The position numbers and the translations under genes were made by a program. The notes under the pieces are model-generated. The model was not told where the DNA came from. It made no database searches and saw nothing but the letters and a program-made list of their open reading frames with translations. A stretch of 64,000 nucleotides of DNA from Rickettsia typhi (GTDB lineage Bacteria > Pseudomonadota > Alphaproteobacteria > Rickettsiales > Rickettsiaceae). Positions 52,754-62,206 of this stretch are shown piece after piece (position 1 is the first letter of the stretch; every line of letters starts with the position of its first letter). The stretch covers positions 1-64,000 of the forward strand of contig CAMBEC010000005.1 of the NCBI GenBank assembly GCA_945865485.1. Direction: 5' to 3'.

Positions 52754-54487
52754 ATGGGAAATAATGTTCTAGTTATTGTTATAACTTTGATTGCCGCTGC
52801 AGTGTTTGTTGTGGCAATATTTAAAAAGCTAAAATTAAGCCCAGTGCTTGGATATTTAGTTGCTGGCGCGGTTATTGGTGATCACGGCTTAAAAGTTGTA
52901 ACATATAATCAGACATCATTTCTTGGAGAACTAGGCGTAGTATTTCTTCTTTTTGCAATTGGTCTTGAGCTATCCATTGAAAGATTGAAAGCTATGAGGC
53001 GATATGTATTTGGACTTGGGTCTTTGCAAGTTTTAATTACTGGCTTAGTAATTGCCGCTGCCGTCGTACTTACTACCGGGGACACTAATTCAGCTATCAT
53101 TATCTCAGGTGGCTTGGCTCTTTCGTCTACAGCCATTGTAATGCAAGTTATAAATGAAACAAAAAGTCAATCCATGCAGGTTGGTAGGGTGGCTCTGGCT
53201 ATCTTATTATTGCAAGATTTTATTGTAGTTCCATTGCTTGTTATTGTGCCGCTTCTTGGTAGCGGTGGGGAATCAGTTGAATCACTCCCATACGTTCTTG
53301 GTCAATCTTTACTCAAAGCTGTATTTGCACTTGGTGTTATCTTTGTGATAGGTAGGGTGCTGCTTCGTCCTTTATTCTCCTTTATCACACCAGATCATAG
53401 TGAAAGTAGTGAGCTTCCAATTGCTGTGACTCTGCTTGTAGTTTTAGCTGCTTCATGGAGTACAGAGCATTTTGGATTGTCACTTGCTCTAGGGGCGTTC
53501 GTATCAGGAGTTCTTGTTGCCGAAACTGATTTTAGGATAAAAGCTGAGGAGAGTATTTATCCATTTAAAAGCCTATTACTAGGGCTTTTCTTCATGAGTG
53601 TTGGTATGAAGATTGATGTAATGGAAATGTACAATCAATTGACTAATATTATTACGTTTAGTATAGCGTTAATTGTATTAAAAGCCTTGATTATTTCGGC
53701 CCTCTGTATTTTATTTGGTTTTAACAAAGGCGTTGCGATTCATGCCGGTTTACTTTTGTCGCAAGGTGGAGAGTTTGCATTCATTCTCTTCGGCCTCGGT
53801 AAAGAGTATGGAGTTTTAGAAGAAGGCATTGCAAACTTATTGCTGCTAGTTGTTACGTGCTCGATGGCCTTGACGCCGTTGTTAGCAATTATTGGCCAAA
53901 AATTTGCTGAAAAATTTGAAAAAGGTTTAGGAAGGACGCCAAATCAAATTATTGAATATGGTGCTAGAGACTTGGCCAATCACGTTATTGTAGTTGGTTT
54001 TGGCAAGGTCGGTAAGATGGTAGCAAGAGTTCTGGAAGCAGAAGGAGTTAATTACATAGCTTTAGATATTAATGATGACGTAGTACGTGATGAAGTGGCT
54101 AATGGTTTGCCAGTATTCAAGGGAGATGCTTCGCAAGTTGGTACACTTAAGGCAATAGGTGGTGATAGAGCTTTAACTTTAGTAGTTACTATTAATAATG
54201 AGATTACTGTTAAAAAAATATGTAAAGTGGTGAGTGATAAGTTCGACCATCTTGAATTGATAATACGATTAAAGGATTTGAAGAATTCTCACGAATTATA
54301 TAATTTTGGTGTTAATACTATAATACCACAAGATTATGAAACTGGTTTACAGCTTGGAAGTGCAGTATTAAAATCCGTAGGAATTAGTGAATATGAAGTA
54401 AGCCGTATTAAGGGACAATTTAGAGCTGGTAATTATGTAGTTGTAAAGCAAGATGAAACTTTACTTGAAATTGAAGAAGATGAATAG
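52754..54487 (+). CDS. Kef-type monovalent cation:proton antiporter (CPA2) with TrkA-N domain
   Basis: A 577-residue membrane protein. About 12-13 helices fill residues 1-385, with S-P-V-L-G-Y-L-V-A-G-A, A-L-S-S-T-A-I-V-M-Q, Q-D-F-I-V-V-P and L-S-Q-G-G-E-F-A-F, typical of CPA2 antiporters. A cytoplasmic TrkA-N/RCK domain begins at about 407 (G-F-G-K-V-G-K-M-V-A-R) and binds NAD(H)-like ligands. It likely exchanges K+ or Na+ for H+. GAAGGA precedes the ATG. It overlaps the SH3-domain gene by 8 bases. Confidence 0.95.
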   Translation: MGNNVLVIVITLIAAAVFVVAIFKKLKLSPVLGYLVAGAVIGDHGLKVVTYNQTSFLGELGVVFLLFAIGLELSIERLKAMRRYVFGLGSLQVLITGLVIAAAVVLTTGDTNSAIIISGGLALSSTAIVMQVINETKSQSMQVGRVALAILLLQDFIVVPLLVIVPLLGSGGESVESLPYVLGQSLLKAVFALGVIFVIGRVLLRPLFSFITPDHSESSELPIAVTLLVVLAASWSTEHFGLSLALGAFVSGVLVAETDFRIKAEESIYPFKSLLLGLFFMSVGMKIDVMEMYNQLTNIITFSIALIVLKALIISALCILFGFNKGVAIHAGLLLSQGGEFAFILFGLGKEYGVLEEGIANLLLLVVTCSMALTPLLAIIGQKFAEKFEKGLGRTPNQIIEYGARDLANHVIVVGFGKVGKMVARVLEAEGVNYIALDINDDVVRDEVANGLPVFKGDASQVGTLKAIGGDRALTLVVTINNEITVKKICKVVSDKFDHLELIIRLKDLKNSHELYNFGVNTIIPQDYETGLQLGSAVLKSVGISEYEVSRIKGQFRAGNYVVVKQDETLLEIEEDE

Positions 54488-55088
54488 CTTTATACCAAGC
54501 CCTAAATTAAAAGAGATTACTAAATTTCAGAACATTGGGTTGAGCAAGTTAAAGCTATTAGGTGAGTACGATCCAAAACCCAGAAATTTTTTTGTCTCGT
54601 TTTTGAACTTTCATATTATTATACTGGTAGCGATAAGTTTTGTTTGTGTACATACTTCTCTTGCTGTTCCGAACAATTTTCCAGTCCCACGATTTGTAAC
54701 GATAAAATTCAATGAAGTTAATGCAAGAACTGGGCCTGAGAATGATTGTCCAATAGAATGGGTATTTGTTAAAAAAAGCGAACCAGTAGAGGTTATTGCT
54801 GAATTTGGGCAATGGCGGAAGATTCGAGATATTAAAGGTGAAGGTGGATGGGTTCACTCGACTGTTATCGCTGGAAATAGGTCTGTAGTAGTGGTAGCAA
54901 AAAATCCTATCTTACTGTTAGGTTCCCCTGGAAAATATGAAAATGTTGTTGCTAAGCTTTTACCAGAAATCAGGTGCAGTTTAAACAAGTGTCAAAAGGA
55001 ATGGTGCCAAATTACTTGTAAGTCCTATAAAGGTTGGGTGGCTCGTAAGTTTTTATGGGGTGTATATCCTGAAGAGTTTGATTCCTAG
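54480..55088 (+). CDS. SH3-domain protein, membrane-anchored
   Basis: A 202-residue protein. ATG 54480 lies in the end of the antiporter gene. The N-terminal 45 residues are basic and precede a hydrophobic segment (I-I-I-L-V-A-I-S-F-V-C-V) that may be a late signal peptide or anchor. Two bacterial SH3-like repeats follow, with N-A-R-T-G-P, P-V-E-V-I-A-E-F-G-Q-W-R-K-I and G-W-V-H-S-T, then W-C-Q-I-T and G-W-V-A-R-K-F-L-W. This is the DUF1058-type SH3 pattern common in alphaproteobacteria; the ligand is probably wall peptide. Confidence 0.87.
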   Translation: MNSFIPSPKLKEITKFQNIGLSKLKLLGEYDPKPRNFFVSFLNFHIIILVAISFVCVHTSLAVPNNFPVPRFVTIKFNEVNARTGPENDCPIEWVFVKKSEPVEVIAEFGQWRKIRDIKGEGGWVHSTVIAGNRSVVVVAKNPILLLGSPGKYENVVAKLLPEIRCSLNKCQKEWCQITCKSYKGWVARKFLWGVYPEEFDS

Positions 55089-55158
55089 TTAACCTGAATT
55101 TGATATAAGAAGTGAATATTTTTGGTGAAAATCAGAAAGAAAATTTGGGAGCCAAACG

Positions 55159-55746
55159 ATGCATAATCAAGGGAAATCTTATGATAACATTGCACATGAT
55201 TTTGCTAAAATGCGTGATTCTTTTAACACCGAGCAAAAATACCTAGATGCTTTAATAAATTATATTCCCAAAAAATCCCACATCCTTGATATTGGTTGCG
55301 GTTCTGGGTTCCCTATTGCCGATTATTTAATTAAGAAAAATTTTCATGTTACCGGTATTGATGGGTCGCAAGAATTACTAGATATAGCTAAAAAGAAATG
55401 CCCCAAAATGCGAGGTTTGTATGGCGATGTTCGCACTACCACGTTCAATGAAACTGTTGATGCCATTGTTGAATGGTGGTGCCTTTTTCATCTTCCTAAA
55501 TCAGACCATGAGCACATGATTGCGCGTTTTGCCCAGTGGTTAAAGCCGGGTGGGATACTTGAGTTTACAAGCGGTGATAGTGAATATGAATGGGCTGATA
55601 GTAATATGCTCAACCAAGAGCTTCATTTTTGCAGTCTAGCTCCTAATGTTTATGAACAGTATCTTAAAAAGTATGGCTTTGAAATTCTTTTGAAAGAAAA
55701 CGATCAAGAGCATCATCTTGTTTGGATAGCAAAAAAGAATGGTTAA
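55159..55746 (+). CDS. Class I SAM-dependent methyltransferase
   Basis: A 195-residue methyltransferase with the SAM-binding motif I-L-D-I-G-C-G-S-G-F-P at about 42, G-I-D-G-S-Q-E-L-L-D-I-A-K (acidic ribose contact), a G-D-V-R segment, and L-K-P-G-G-I-L-E-F. The substrate is unknown. It stands alone between the SH3 gene and a repeat-filled spacer. Confidence 0.92.
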   Translation: MHNQGKSYDNIAHDFAKMRDSFNTEQKYLDALINYIPKKSHILDIGCGSGFPIADYLIKKNFHVTGIDGSQELLDIAKKKCPKMRGLYGDVRTTTFNETVDAIVEWWCLFHLPKSDHEHMIARFAQWLKPGGILEFTSGDSEYEWADSNMLNQELHFCSLAPNVYEQYLKKYGFEILLKENDQEHHLVWIAKKNG

Positions 55747-56043
55747 ACTAAACCATGGATAAGGAATAGAGTAGTATGGTTTTATATTGGTATGTGCTGT
55801 ACACCGTCATCCTGAATTTACTTCAGGATCTCATGAGATATAGGAAGGGTACTCACCTAATAGACATGCGAAACCCACTGAATTCGACTGAGGATAGATA
55901 AGAAGATACCCGATCAAGGCCGGTATGACTATATTTCTTGCCGGGCATAACTAAATCTAATATTTATCTTATCCATAGTTGGAGTTGGTTAATACCCGTC
56001 ATCAGCCAATAATGCTAAGGTAAAGTTAATTTTACTAGGTAAA
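55747..56043. repeat. Spacer with dispersed palindromic element halves
   Basis: 55806-55832 is half 1 (GTCATCCTGAA ... TTCAGGATCTC), followed by ATGAGATATAGGAAGGG. Later, 55909-55928 has a half 2 remnant (AGATACCCG ... GGTATGAC), with unrelated sequence between. The distance suggests an insertion or two copies. No gene in the spacer. Confidence 0.6.
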
Positions 56044-57210
56044 TCAACTTCCTTTCTTAATATCAATTAAATTATATAAATCTCCATGGATTTTATAACT
56101 TAAACCCCTTAAGTAAAGGCCTTCAGCTAGTTGGTATTCATCTGCAGAAGTATAGATTAGTATTTTATATCTTGTGTTATAGTCATGCTCTATTGCAAAA
56201 CGCTCAATTTCATCCACTTTTTCAAGCTTTGAGATTACCAAGCTTAACTCATCTTTATCAAACATATCAAAGTTCATAATAATAGGCTTTTTTGCTTCTT
56301 CATCTTCGATCGGGTCTTCTCCTTGCTTAGTTTGGTCGTCAGGAAGATTATCGCGAATTACACCGTAGTCATCAATCATTTTATCGATTATTGTATCTAC
56401 GGTATGAGGAATATCTTCTAGCCTATTTAAACTATACTCTTCTTCAATTACTTCTGGCTTTAGACTATTTGGTCGGAGAATGTATTTCTTTACCTGCATA
56501 ACGCTTTCAGATGTTTTTCGATTTGTAAAAAACTCGGCCGTAACTATCATGACGTTTTTAAAAAGGACATTATGAAATATGTTAACAAACTCTTCGAGTT
56601 TTAGATCAAACAAATTTTCCTGAGTTATTTTTTTTGTTAAATAGAGATTTTTTGTTGGGTAGAAAATTTTATGAGACCCCATGACTTTACGAGATTTTGA
56701 CCAATGATCGTTCCATCTTTTGTCGTCTTCCCATATATTCATTGTTTTGCGCTGTTTGAAAACTGGTATAACTACGAACTCATAAAATTGGTCATTTATT
56801 TTGGTATCGCCATACTCAAGAATTAACTGATATAGCTTCTCTTTGTCATAGGAATAAGTGACGGTTGCACTATATTTTTCAACTAAGCTTATTTCGTTTT
56901 GCACCAATATTGGCTTAAAGACTGATTTTAATTTGTAGTATGGTATTTGGCTGATATTATCAGTTGGTAAATTTAGTTTGTTTGTCAGTAGAAGAAGTGA
57001 ACGTAGCATACCTTGTTCATGAGCTTTTATTTTTGCTTCATGTTTGTTGTTACCGGTTGCTTCTATAAAAATTTCAGAAATTTCGTGTGTTTGAGCAAAA
57101 CAATTACTATTAGAGAAGAGAAGTGTAGATACAATGAGAAAAAAACATCCCAAAAAATATGAGATGTTTAGATTTTGATATTTTAGTTTGTAGTTATCTT
57201 CTTTATTCAT
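56044..57210 (-). CDS. Exported hypothetical protein, possibly DUF2066-like
   Basis: A 388-residue protein with an uncleaved-looking N-terminal stretch then a hydrophobic segment (Y-F-L-G-C-F-F-L-I-V-S-T) ending F-A-Q, a likely signal peptide. The early part (E-A-K-I-K-A-H-E-Q-G-M-L-R-S-L-L-L-L) recalls DUF2066 family proteins of proteobacteria, though I am not certain. An acidic insert (D-P-I-E-D-E-E-A) lies near 300. Periplasmic location is likely; the function is unknown. It overlaps grpE by 8 bases and is cotranscribed after it. Confidence 0.75.
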   Translation of the reverse strand: MNKEDNYKLKYQNLNISYFLGCFFLIVSTLLFSNSNCFAQTHEISEIFIEATGNNKHEAKIKAHEQGMLRSLLLLTNKLNLPTDNISQIPYYKLKSVFKPILVQNEISLVEKYSATVTYSYDKEKLYQLILEYGDTKINDQFYEFVVIPVFKQRKTMNIWEDDKRWNDHWSKSRKVMGSHKIFYPTKNLYLTKKITQENLFDLKLEEFVNIFHNVLFKNVMIVTAEFFTNRKTSESVMQVKKYILRPNSLKPEVIEEEYSLNRLEDIPHTVDTIIDKMIDDYGVIRDNLPDDQTKQGEDPIEDEEAKKPIIMNFDMFDKDELSLVISKLEKVDEIERFAIEHDYNTRYKILIYTSADEYQLAEGLYLRGLSYKIHGDLYNLIDIKKGS

Positions 57211-57799
57211 CTAAATGTTCTTTAACAGAATGAGGCTTTTTGGCTACCGCAACAGCCGCCGGTCTGATTAGCCTATCTTTAATTTTGTAACCAACTTGCA
57301 TAGTAGTGACTATAGTACCTGGTTCTTGCTCTTCTGTCATCATCTGTGAAATCGCGTGATGGGAGTGATAGTCAAATTTATCTCCAGAGTGCGGCTGAAT
57401 TAGCTCTAATGCATGTTTCTTAAATGCACTATCCAATTCTTTCTTAGTCATTTTAATGCCCTCTACAACGTTTTGAGTATCTGCGTCTAGATTATTTGGT
57501 AAATGCTCTAATGTTCGTGATAAGTTATCCATTACTGGAACTAAGTCTCTAGAAAAACCAAAAATGGCATAATCTTTTGCTTCCTCTATCAACTTTGCAG
57601 AACGTGTCCTGATATTCTCAGTTTCTGCTAGTTGACGAAGAAGTTTATCTTGGAGATGGTCAATTTTTTCTTGTAAAATTTGTATTTCAGCTACATGTTC
57701 AATCTGAGTTTCATTATTACTAGGCTCATGATTTTGCTCATTTTTTGTGATTCTTTCCTGGTTTTGATCTAGATTAGATTCTTTTTCTTGTTTTTCCAT
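57203..57799 (-). CDS. grpE: Nucleotide exchange factor GrpE
   Basis: A 198-residue co-chaperone that releases ADP from DnaK. A Gln/Glu/Asn-rich N-terminus precedes a long coiled coil (about 35-85, [21 protein letters not shown]), [12 protein letters not shown], and the beta domain ending [17 protein letters not shown]. Divergent from rph. Confidence 0.97.
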   Translation of the reverse strand: MEKQEKESNLDQNQERITKNEQNHEPSNNETQIEHVAEIQILQEKIDHLQDKLLRQLAETENIRTRSAKLIEEAKDYAIFGFSRDLVPVMDNLSRTLEHLPNNLDADTQNVVEGIKMTKKELDSAFKKHALELIQPHSGDKFDYHSHHAISQMMTEEQEPGTIVTTMQVGYKIKDRLIRPAAVAVAKKPHSVKEHLDE

Positions 57800-57896
57800 G
57801 TCAAAATATCTATCTTTATTTTTTTATGTCTTTAAATATACAAAACTAAATATAGTTAGAGATATCCATAATTCAAGATTAAATATAAATAATTTT

Positions 57897-58616
57897 ATGA
57901 GACCATCAGGCAGAAAATTTAATCAACTTAGAGAAATATCTATAGAACCATCAATTCTCAAGCATGCAGAAGGGTCGTGTATAGTCAAATTTGGCAATAC
58001 ACATGTTATATGTTCAGCTAGTATTGATGAGTCAGTTCCCCGTTTTCTAAAAGGTAGAGGTAACGGTTGGGTTACAGCTGAATATGGCATGCTTCCTCGC
58101 TCGACTAAAGAGAGGATGCAACGTGAGTCTTCAAGTGGTAAGCAAGGAGGGCGGACTCTGGAAATACAGAGATTAATAGGTAGATCTATGAGAGCTGCAG
58201 TAGACTTAAAAGTTCTTGGGGAAAGACAAATTTATATAGATTGTGATGTAGTTAATGCTGATGGTGGTACCAGGACAGCAGCTATCACAGGAAGTTATGT
58301 AGCGCTTCATCTTGCAATTCGGACAATGATGGATAAAAAGATAATTAGGACAAATCCATTGATTGCGCAGGTTGCAGCGATTTCTTGTGGTATATACAAA
58401 GGTAAGGCAGTGTTGGATCTAGATTATGCAGAAGATAGCACAGCAGAAGTTGATGCTAATTTTGTATTTAATCAGAAAGGTAACTTGATAGAAATTCAAG
58501 GTACTGGCGAAGAAACTGACTTTACCACTGAGCAGTTATTAGAAATGCTTAAGATTGCGTCTGATGGGTGCAGTGAATTATTTCGGCTGCAGAATCAAGT
58601 ATTATTGCAATTATAG
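57897..58616 (+). CDS. rph: Ribonuclease PH
   Basis: A 239-residue phosphorolytic exonuclease trimming tRNA 3' ends. The start M-R-P-S-G-R-K is the family N-terminus, so ATG 57897 is used although an open frame runs back to 57798. It has [38 protein letters not shown], and [15 protein letters not shown]. Divergent from grpE with about 97 bases between starts; this pairing is usual in alphaproteobacteria. Confidence 0.97.
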   Translation: MRPSGRKFNQLREISIEPSILKHAEGSCIVKFGNTHVICSASIDESVPRFLKGRGNGWVTAEYGMLPRSTKERMQRESSSGKQGGRTLEIQRLIGRSMRAAVDLKVLGERQIYIDCDVVNADGGTRTAAITGSYVALHLAIRTMMDKKIIRTNPLIAQVAAISCGIYKGKAVLDLDYAEDSTAEVDANFVFNQKGNLIEIQGTGEETDFTTEQLLEMLKIASDGCSELFRLQNQVLLQL

Positions 58617-58672
58617 TTTTGAATTCTTAGGAAATATTTACTATAAGAAGTGAGTATTTTTGTTTAGTAAAA

Positions 58673-58738
58673 GTCACCCTGGATTTGATCTGGGATTTCG
58701 GGCAACGGAAGGAGATCCTGAAACAAGTTCAGGATGAC
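58673..58738. repeat. Full 66-bp dispersed palindromic element
   Basis: Half 1 GTCACCCTGGATTTGATCTG, linker TTTCGGGCAACGGAAGGA, half 2 GATCCTGAAACAAGTTCAGG ending ATGAC. Same length and order as the copy at 38687. Confidence 0.85.
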
Positions 58739-58793
58739 GGTCATGGAACAGTCTCAGTACAGAATCAGGCGATCATCTTATCCAAAACTGTCG

Positions 58794-59513
58794 TTATAAA
58801 GGTAATTTTTTTCTATAGATAAAAAACATTACCAGTAAGCAGGCGGCTAGACTATACCAAGTTATAGCGTATTCTAAATGATCATTTCTTACCTTACTTA
58901 GATGGACTGGGGATAAAGGTTTTCCTCCTTCTGGTAAAGTATTGCTTAGGATTTGCATGAGATAATATTTATCTTCAGTTATTCCTAGAACTTCGCGAGC
59001 CATGCTTAGGTCTATAGTAAACCAAATTTTATTATTCTTATCATTTTCTGGGATAATGAATTGCTTAGTTTCGCTAGGTAAAATTATTGCTTCAAATTTA
59101 TCGAAGATTTGTTTTGATTCAAACTCTCCAAGGTTATTCTTTGTGCTTTGTGGGATCCAACCTCTTGAAACAAGATATATTTTACCATTTGTTGCTTCAA
59201 AGGCTGAAAGTAAATAATAACCATCTTTTTCTGGGGAAGCAGATCTTCTGCCATATAAGAATATGTTTTTATGGGCCAGAAACTTTCCAGAAATAGTGAT
59301 CTTAGAGTAGATTGGATTTCCTGAGTTGATCTCATTAATTGATTTTGCAGGGTTTGCAATGTTGCGTTCTATTGATTGAATAAAATTGGTTTTTTCTTTG
59401 AGACGATTTAGTTGCCAATTTCCTAATAAAACTAAGAAACCAGTTCCAATTAAAACGAATATAAGGGGAACTAATTGAAACCGTTGCCTAAAAATTGAAA
59501 CTTCTTGGTTCAT
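58794..59513 (-). CDS. SURF1-family cytochrome oxidase assembly protein
   Basis: A 239-residue inner-membrane protein with two membrane helices, about residues 14-33 and 213-231, and an extracytoplasmic domain between. SURF1 landmarks are G-N-W-Q-L-N-R-L-K-E-K at the first helix, G-R-R-S-A...G-Y-Y-L-L-S-A-F, V-S-R-G-W-I-P, and H-L-E-Y-A-I-T-W-Y-S-L-A at the second helix. SURF1 assists haem insertion in the aa3-type oxidase, so the organism respires with such an oxidase. Confidence 0.95.
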   Translation of the reverse strand: MNQEVSIFRQRFQLVPLIFVLIGTGFLVLLGNWQLNRLKEKTNFIQSIERNIANPAKSINEINSGNPIYSKITISGKFLAHKNIFLYGRRSASPEKDGYYLLSAFEATNGKIYLVSRGWIPQSTKNNLGEFESKQIFDKFEAIILPSETKQFIIPENDKNNKIWFTIDLSMAREVLGITEDKYYLMQILSNTLPEGGKPLSPVHLSKVRNDHLEYAITWYSLAACLLVMFFIYRKKLPL

Positions 59514-59568
59514 GTATAGCCGTGCTGGAGAAAATTATTTTGCCCTATACAGGAACTATCATCCTGGG

Positions 59569-60330
59569 CTAGGGAGAGTCTATACTTTGACTAATTTTCT
59601 GTCTAGAAATATTTGAATCTGGGAGAGCAAATAACTGGTACATTTTCTTGTCGGACGTATTATTAAAAAAGACTCTATATTTGTAAGCTAAGATATCCTT
59701 GCCATTAATATCAGTCTTACCAAAGTGTCTAACAGGGTAAAATAAGATAGCGATTATTGATATTAATATACCGAACATAATATCAAGACCCGTGGTTTGT
59801 ATCGTAGATAGGCTGCTTATGAAATAGTGAACAGTTACCAACATAGTTGATAAAATAAGTAGGACACTTGTAAAATAAATAATGGGAGTGTATTTATAGT
59901 TCGTTGATTGAAGTAAGCTGACTTTATACAATACACCATTAAATATTGTTCTTAAGTAATTTATGAGAATTGAGATTTTCTGTAAAATATGCAATATCTC
60001 GGGTTTTTTAGGAGGATTGCTATTCAATTTGATTAATTTTATTCTAAATTTTATGCTTACAAGAAGGTTTATAAGTTGTTGGCCAATTGGCCGAGCTTGC
60101 TGAGAGAATAAATTTTCAAACTTAATATTTTCTTTGCCAATGATTTTTAATGTTTGGGAGTAAAAAATTTTTGAGCACTCTATTGCGGTTTCAAAGAGAG
60201 AATTTAATTCTTCATCGGAGCGTACCAAATCGCTGTATTTTTCTTTTAGTTTTTTTAGCAAAATAAACGAAGGCAAATTAATCTTCCCATCACAATATAA
60301 GTTTAGTAAATAAGATTGTTTTAAAGTCAT
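59569..60330 (-). CDS. Hypothetical membrane protein
   Basis: An unrecognised protein of about 253 residues if it starts at the second Met (60330). The N-terminal 140 residues are helical and basic. Two hydrophobic segments (about 147-170, I-Y-F-T-S-V-L-L-I-L-S-T-M-L; and about 183-200, I-M-F-G-I-L-I-S-I-I-A-I-L) follow, then a short polar tail. No family recognised. It stands alone, divergent from ftsZ, 55 bases downstream of the SURF1 start. Confidence 0.65.
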   Translation of the reverse strand: MTLKQSYLLNLYCDGKINLPSFILLKKLKEKYSDLVRSDEELNSLFETAIECSKIFYSQTLKIIGKENIKFENLFSQQARPIGQQLINLLVSIKFRIKLIKLNSNPPKKPEILHILQKISILINYLRTIFNGVLYKVSLLQSTNYKYTPIIYFTSVLLILSTMLVTVHYFISSLSTIQTTGLDIMFGILISIIAILFYPVRHFGKTDINGKDILAYKYRVFFNNTSDKKMYQLFALPDSNISRQKISQSIDSP

Positions 60331-60631
60331 AAAATTATAAAGCAACTCAAAGCTGTTATTATTTTTTCATAATCTAATAGTGCTTTGATATAAAGTTTCA
60401 TCCTATGTTTTTGTTTATAATATTATTTTTATGTTATCTATATTAGGAGAGTTTACATCTAGAAAGTTAATAAAATACTAACAGTATAATAGTAAAAATG
60501 ATTTTCACCTTTAGAGTTCGTAATTCCTAATTTTAGAGTAAAATTTAGAATTATAATTGCAGCCTGAAATATTCTCGTATATCATAATTTCATTAGAAAT
60601 TTATAATAAGTACAGGGTATAGGAAAAACTT
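60331..60631. other. ftsZ upstream region
   Basis: No gene. AT-rich, with a TATAAT at 60416 lacking a convincing -35 and an AGGAAA Shine-Dalgarno just before the ftsZ ATG. The promoters of both divergent genes should lie here; none is strong enough to name. Confidence 0.4.
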
Positions 60632-62044
60632 ATGGGATTGGATATTAAAGCACCAGAAAACGTTATCTTAAAGCCAACAATAACAGTTTTTGGTGTTGGT
60701 GGAGCAGGGGGAAACGCTGTTAATAATATGATTAGAGCTAATTTAAAAGGAGCTAATTTCGTTGTAGCAAATACCGATGCCCAGGCTTTAAAAAATTCTG
60801 AGAGCTTAAACAAAATTCAGCTGGGGTTATCATCGACAAAAGGTCTTGGTGCTGGTGCTTCACCAGATGTTGGCAAAAACGCCGCCCTTGAAAGTGAAAG
60901 CGAGATTCGGTCATACCTCGAGGGAAGTAATATGGTATTTATTACTTCTGGCATGGGAGGAGGTACAGGTACAGGAGCTTCACCAATAGTGGCAAAAATT
61001 GCTAGAGAGCTTGGGATACTTACAGTTGGCGTAGTAACAAAGCCATTTTTGTTTGAAGGCGCAAAGAGAATGAGAGCGGCTGAAGCTGGACTTGCTGAGC
61101 TTCAAAAACATGTGGATACACTAATTGTAATCCCTAATCAAAACTTATTCCGTATTGCAAATGAAAATACTACGTTTCAAGAAGCTTTTGAAATGGCTGA
61201 TGAAGTCCTACACGCTGGTGTAAGAGGAGTAACTGATTTAATTACGTCCCCTGGGCTTGTTAACCTTGATTTTGCTGACATAGAAACAGTGATGAGTGAA
61301 AAGGGTAAGGCAATGATGGGAACCGGTGAAGCAAGTGGTGAAGAGCGGGCGATTAAAGCTGCTGAAGCTGCTATTGCAAATCCTTTATTAGATCAAAGTT
61401 CTATGTTTGGTGCGCGTGGAGTTTTAATCAATATTACTGGTGGCAAAGATATGACTTTATATGAGGTAGATAGCGCTGCAAATCGTATAAGAGAAGAGGT
61501 TGGGGATTCTGATGCTAATATAATATTTGGTTCTACTTTTAATTCAGAGCTTGAGGGTAAAATCCGCGTATCCGTTGTTGCGACAGGAATTGAGCATGAT
61601 GAAATGAATTGTGTTAAAACAACAGATACTTTCACAGAAGTGAAAGATGAGTTAAAAGATAACACTCAAGTGGCTAATGATAAATATTCTTTAGCTAGCG
61701 TCGCTTCCATAGATGACCATCAACCGCCAACATATAATGAATATAAGGATATCATAAATGATAGTGAAGCTGAGATTCAGCAAAAGTTGGAACAGATAGG
61801 TCAGAAAATTGACTGGAAAATAGAACAACAACAGCCGACAAAGGTAGTAGTAACATCTTCTTTACCTAATAATTTCGTCCCTAAACCGCAACAATCATTG
61901 TTACGTCGTATGTGGAATTCATTAAATTCTAATGAGTCCACAAGTGACAATACTATGCATAATCATATTGAAACGCCCCATCACCCTGCTTCTGATAAGG
62001 TTTCTTCAGTGCATGAGGCTCCAGATTTTTTAAGAAAGAGATAA
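60632..62044 (+). CDS. ftsZ: Cell division protein FtsZ
   Basis: A 470-residue tubulin-like GTPase forming the division ring. Motifs are [13 protein letters not shown] at about 24, the tubulin signature [10 protein letters not shown] at about 109, and the synergy-loop N-L-D-F-A-D at about 210. A disordered linker (about 335-455) leads to the C-terminal peptide A-P-D-F-L-R-K-R, which normally docks FtsA/ZipA-type partners. It is away from the mur genes, so the ancestral cluster is split. Confidence 0.98.
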   Translation: MGLDIKAPENVILKPTITVFGVGGAGGNAVNNMIRANLKGANFVVANTDAQALKNSESLNKIQLGLSSTKGLGAGASPDVGKNAALESESEIRSYLEGSNMVFITSGMGGGTGTGASPIVAKIARELGILTVGVVTKPFLFEGAKRMRAAEAGLAELQKHVDTLIVIPNQNLFRIANENTTFQEAFEMADEVLHAGVRGVTDLITSPGLVNLDFADIETVMSEKGKAMMGTGEASGEERAIKAAEAAIANPLLDQSSMFGARGVLINITGGKDMTLYEVDSAANRIREEVGDSDANIIFGSTFNSELEGKIRVSVVATGIEHDEMNCVKTTDTFTEVKDELKDNTQVANDKYSLASVASIDDHQPPTYNEYKDIINDSEAEIQQKLEQIGQKIDWKIEQQQPTKVVVTSSLPNNFVPKPQQSLLRRMWNSLNSNESTSDNTMHNHIETPHHPASDKVSSVHEAPDFLRKR

Positions 62045-62206
62045 GTAGTTTGTTCTTTTTGCTAGGCTTTTAGTAATTCTAGTCCAAAAACTATTCTTTT
62101 AATTGTTATTTGGTTTATATAGTTTTAAAATTTTTAAATTGAAAGGACTGCTTTGATAAGTCTGAATAATTTCTGAAAATAACTAAACTTTAACCCTGCC
62201 TTCGTT

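Noticed and set aside
57798-57896. 33-residue N-terminal extension of RNase PH
   Set aside because: The family start M-R-P-S-G-R is at 57897, and the extension overlaps the grpE start region.
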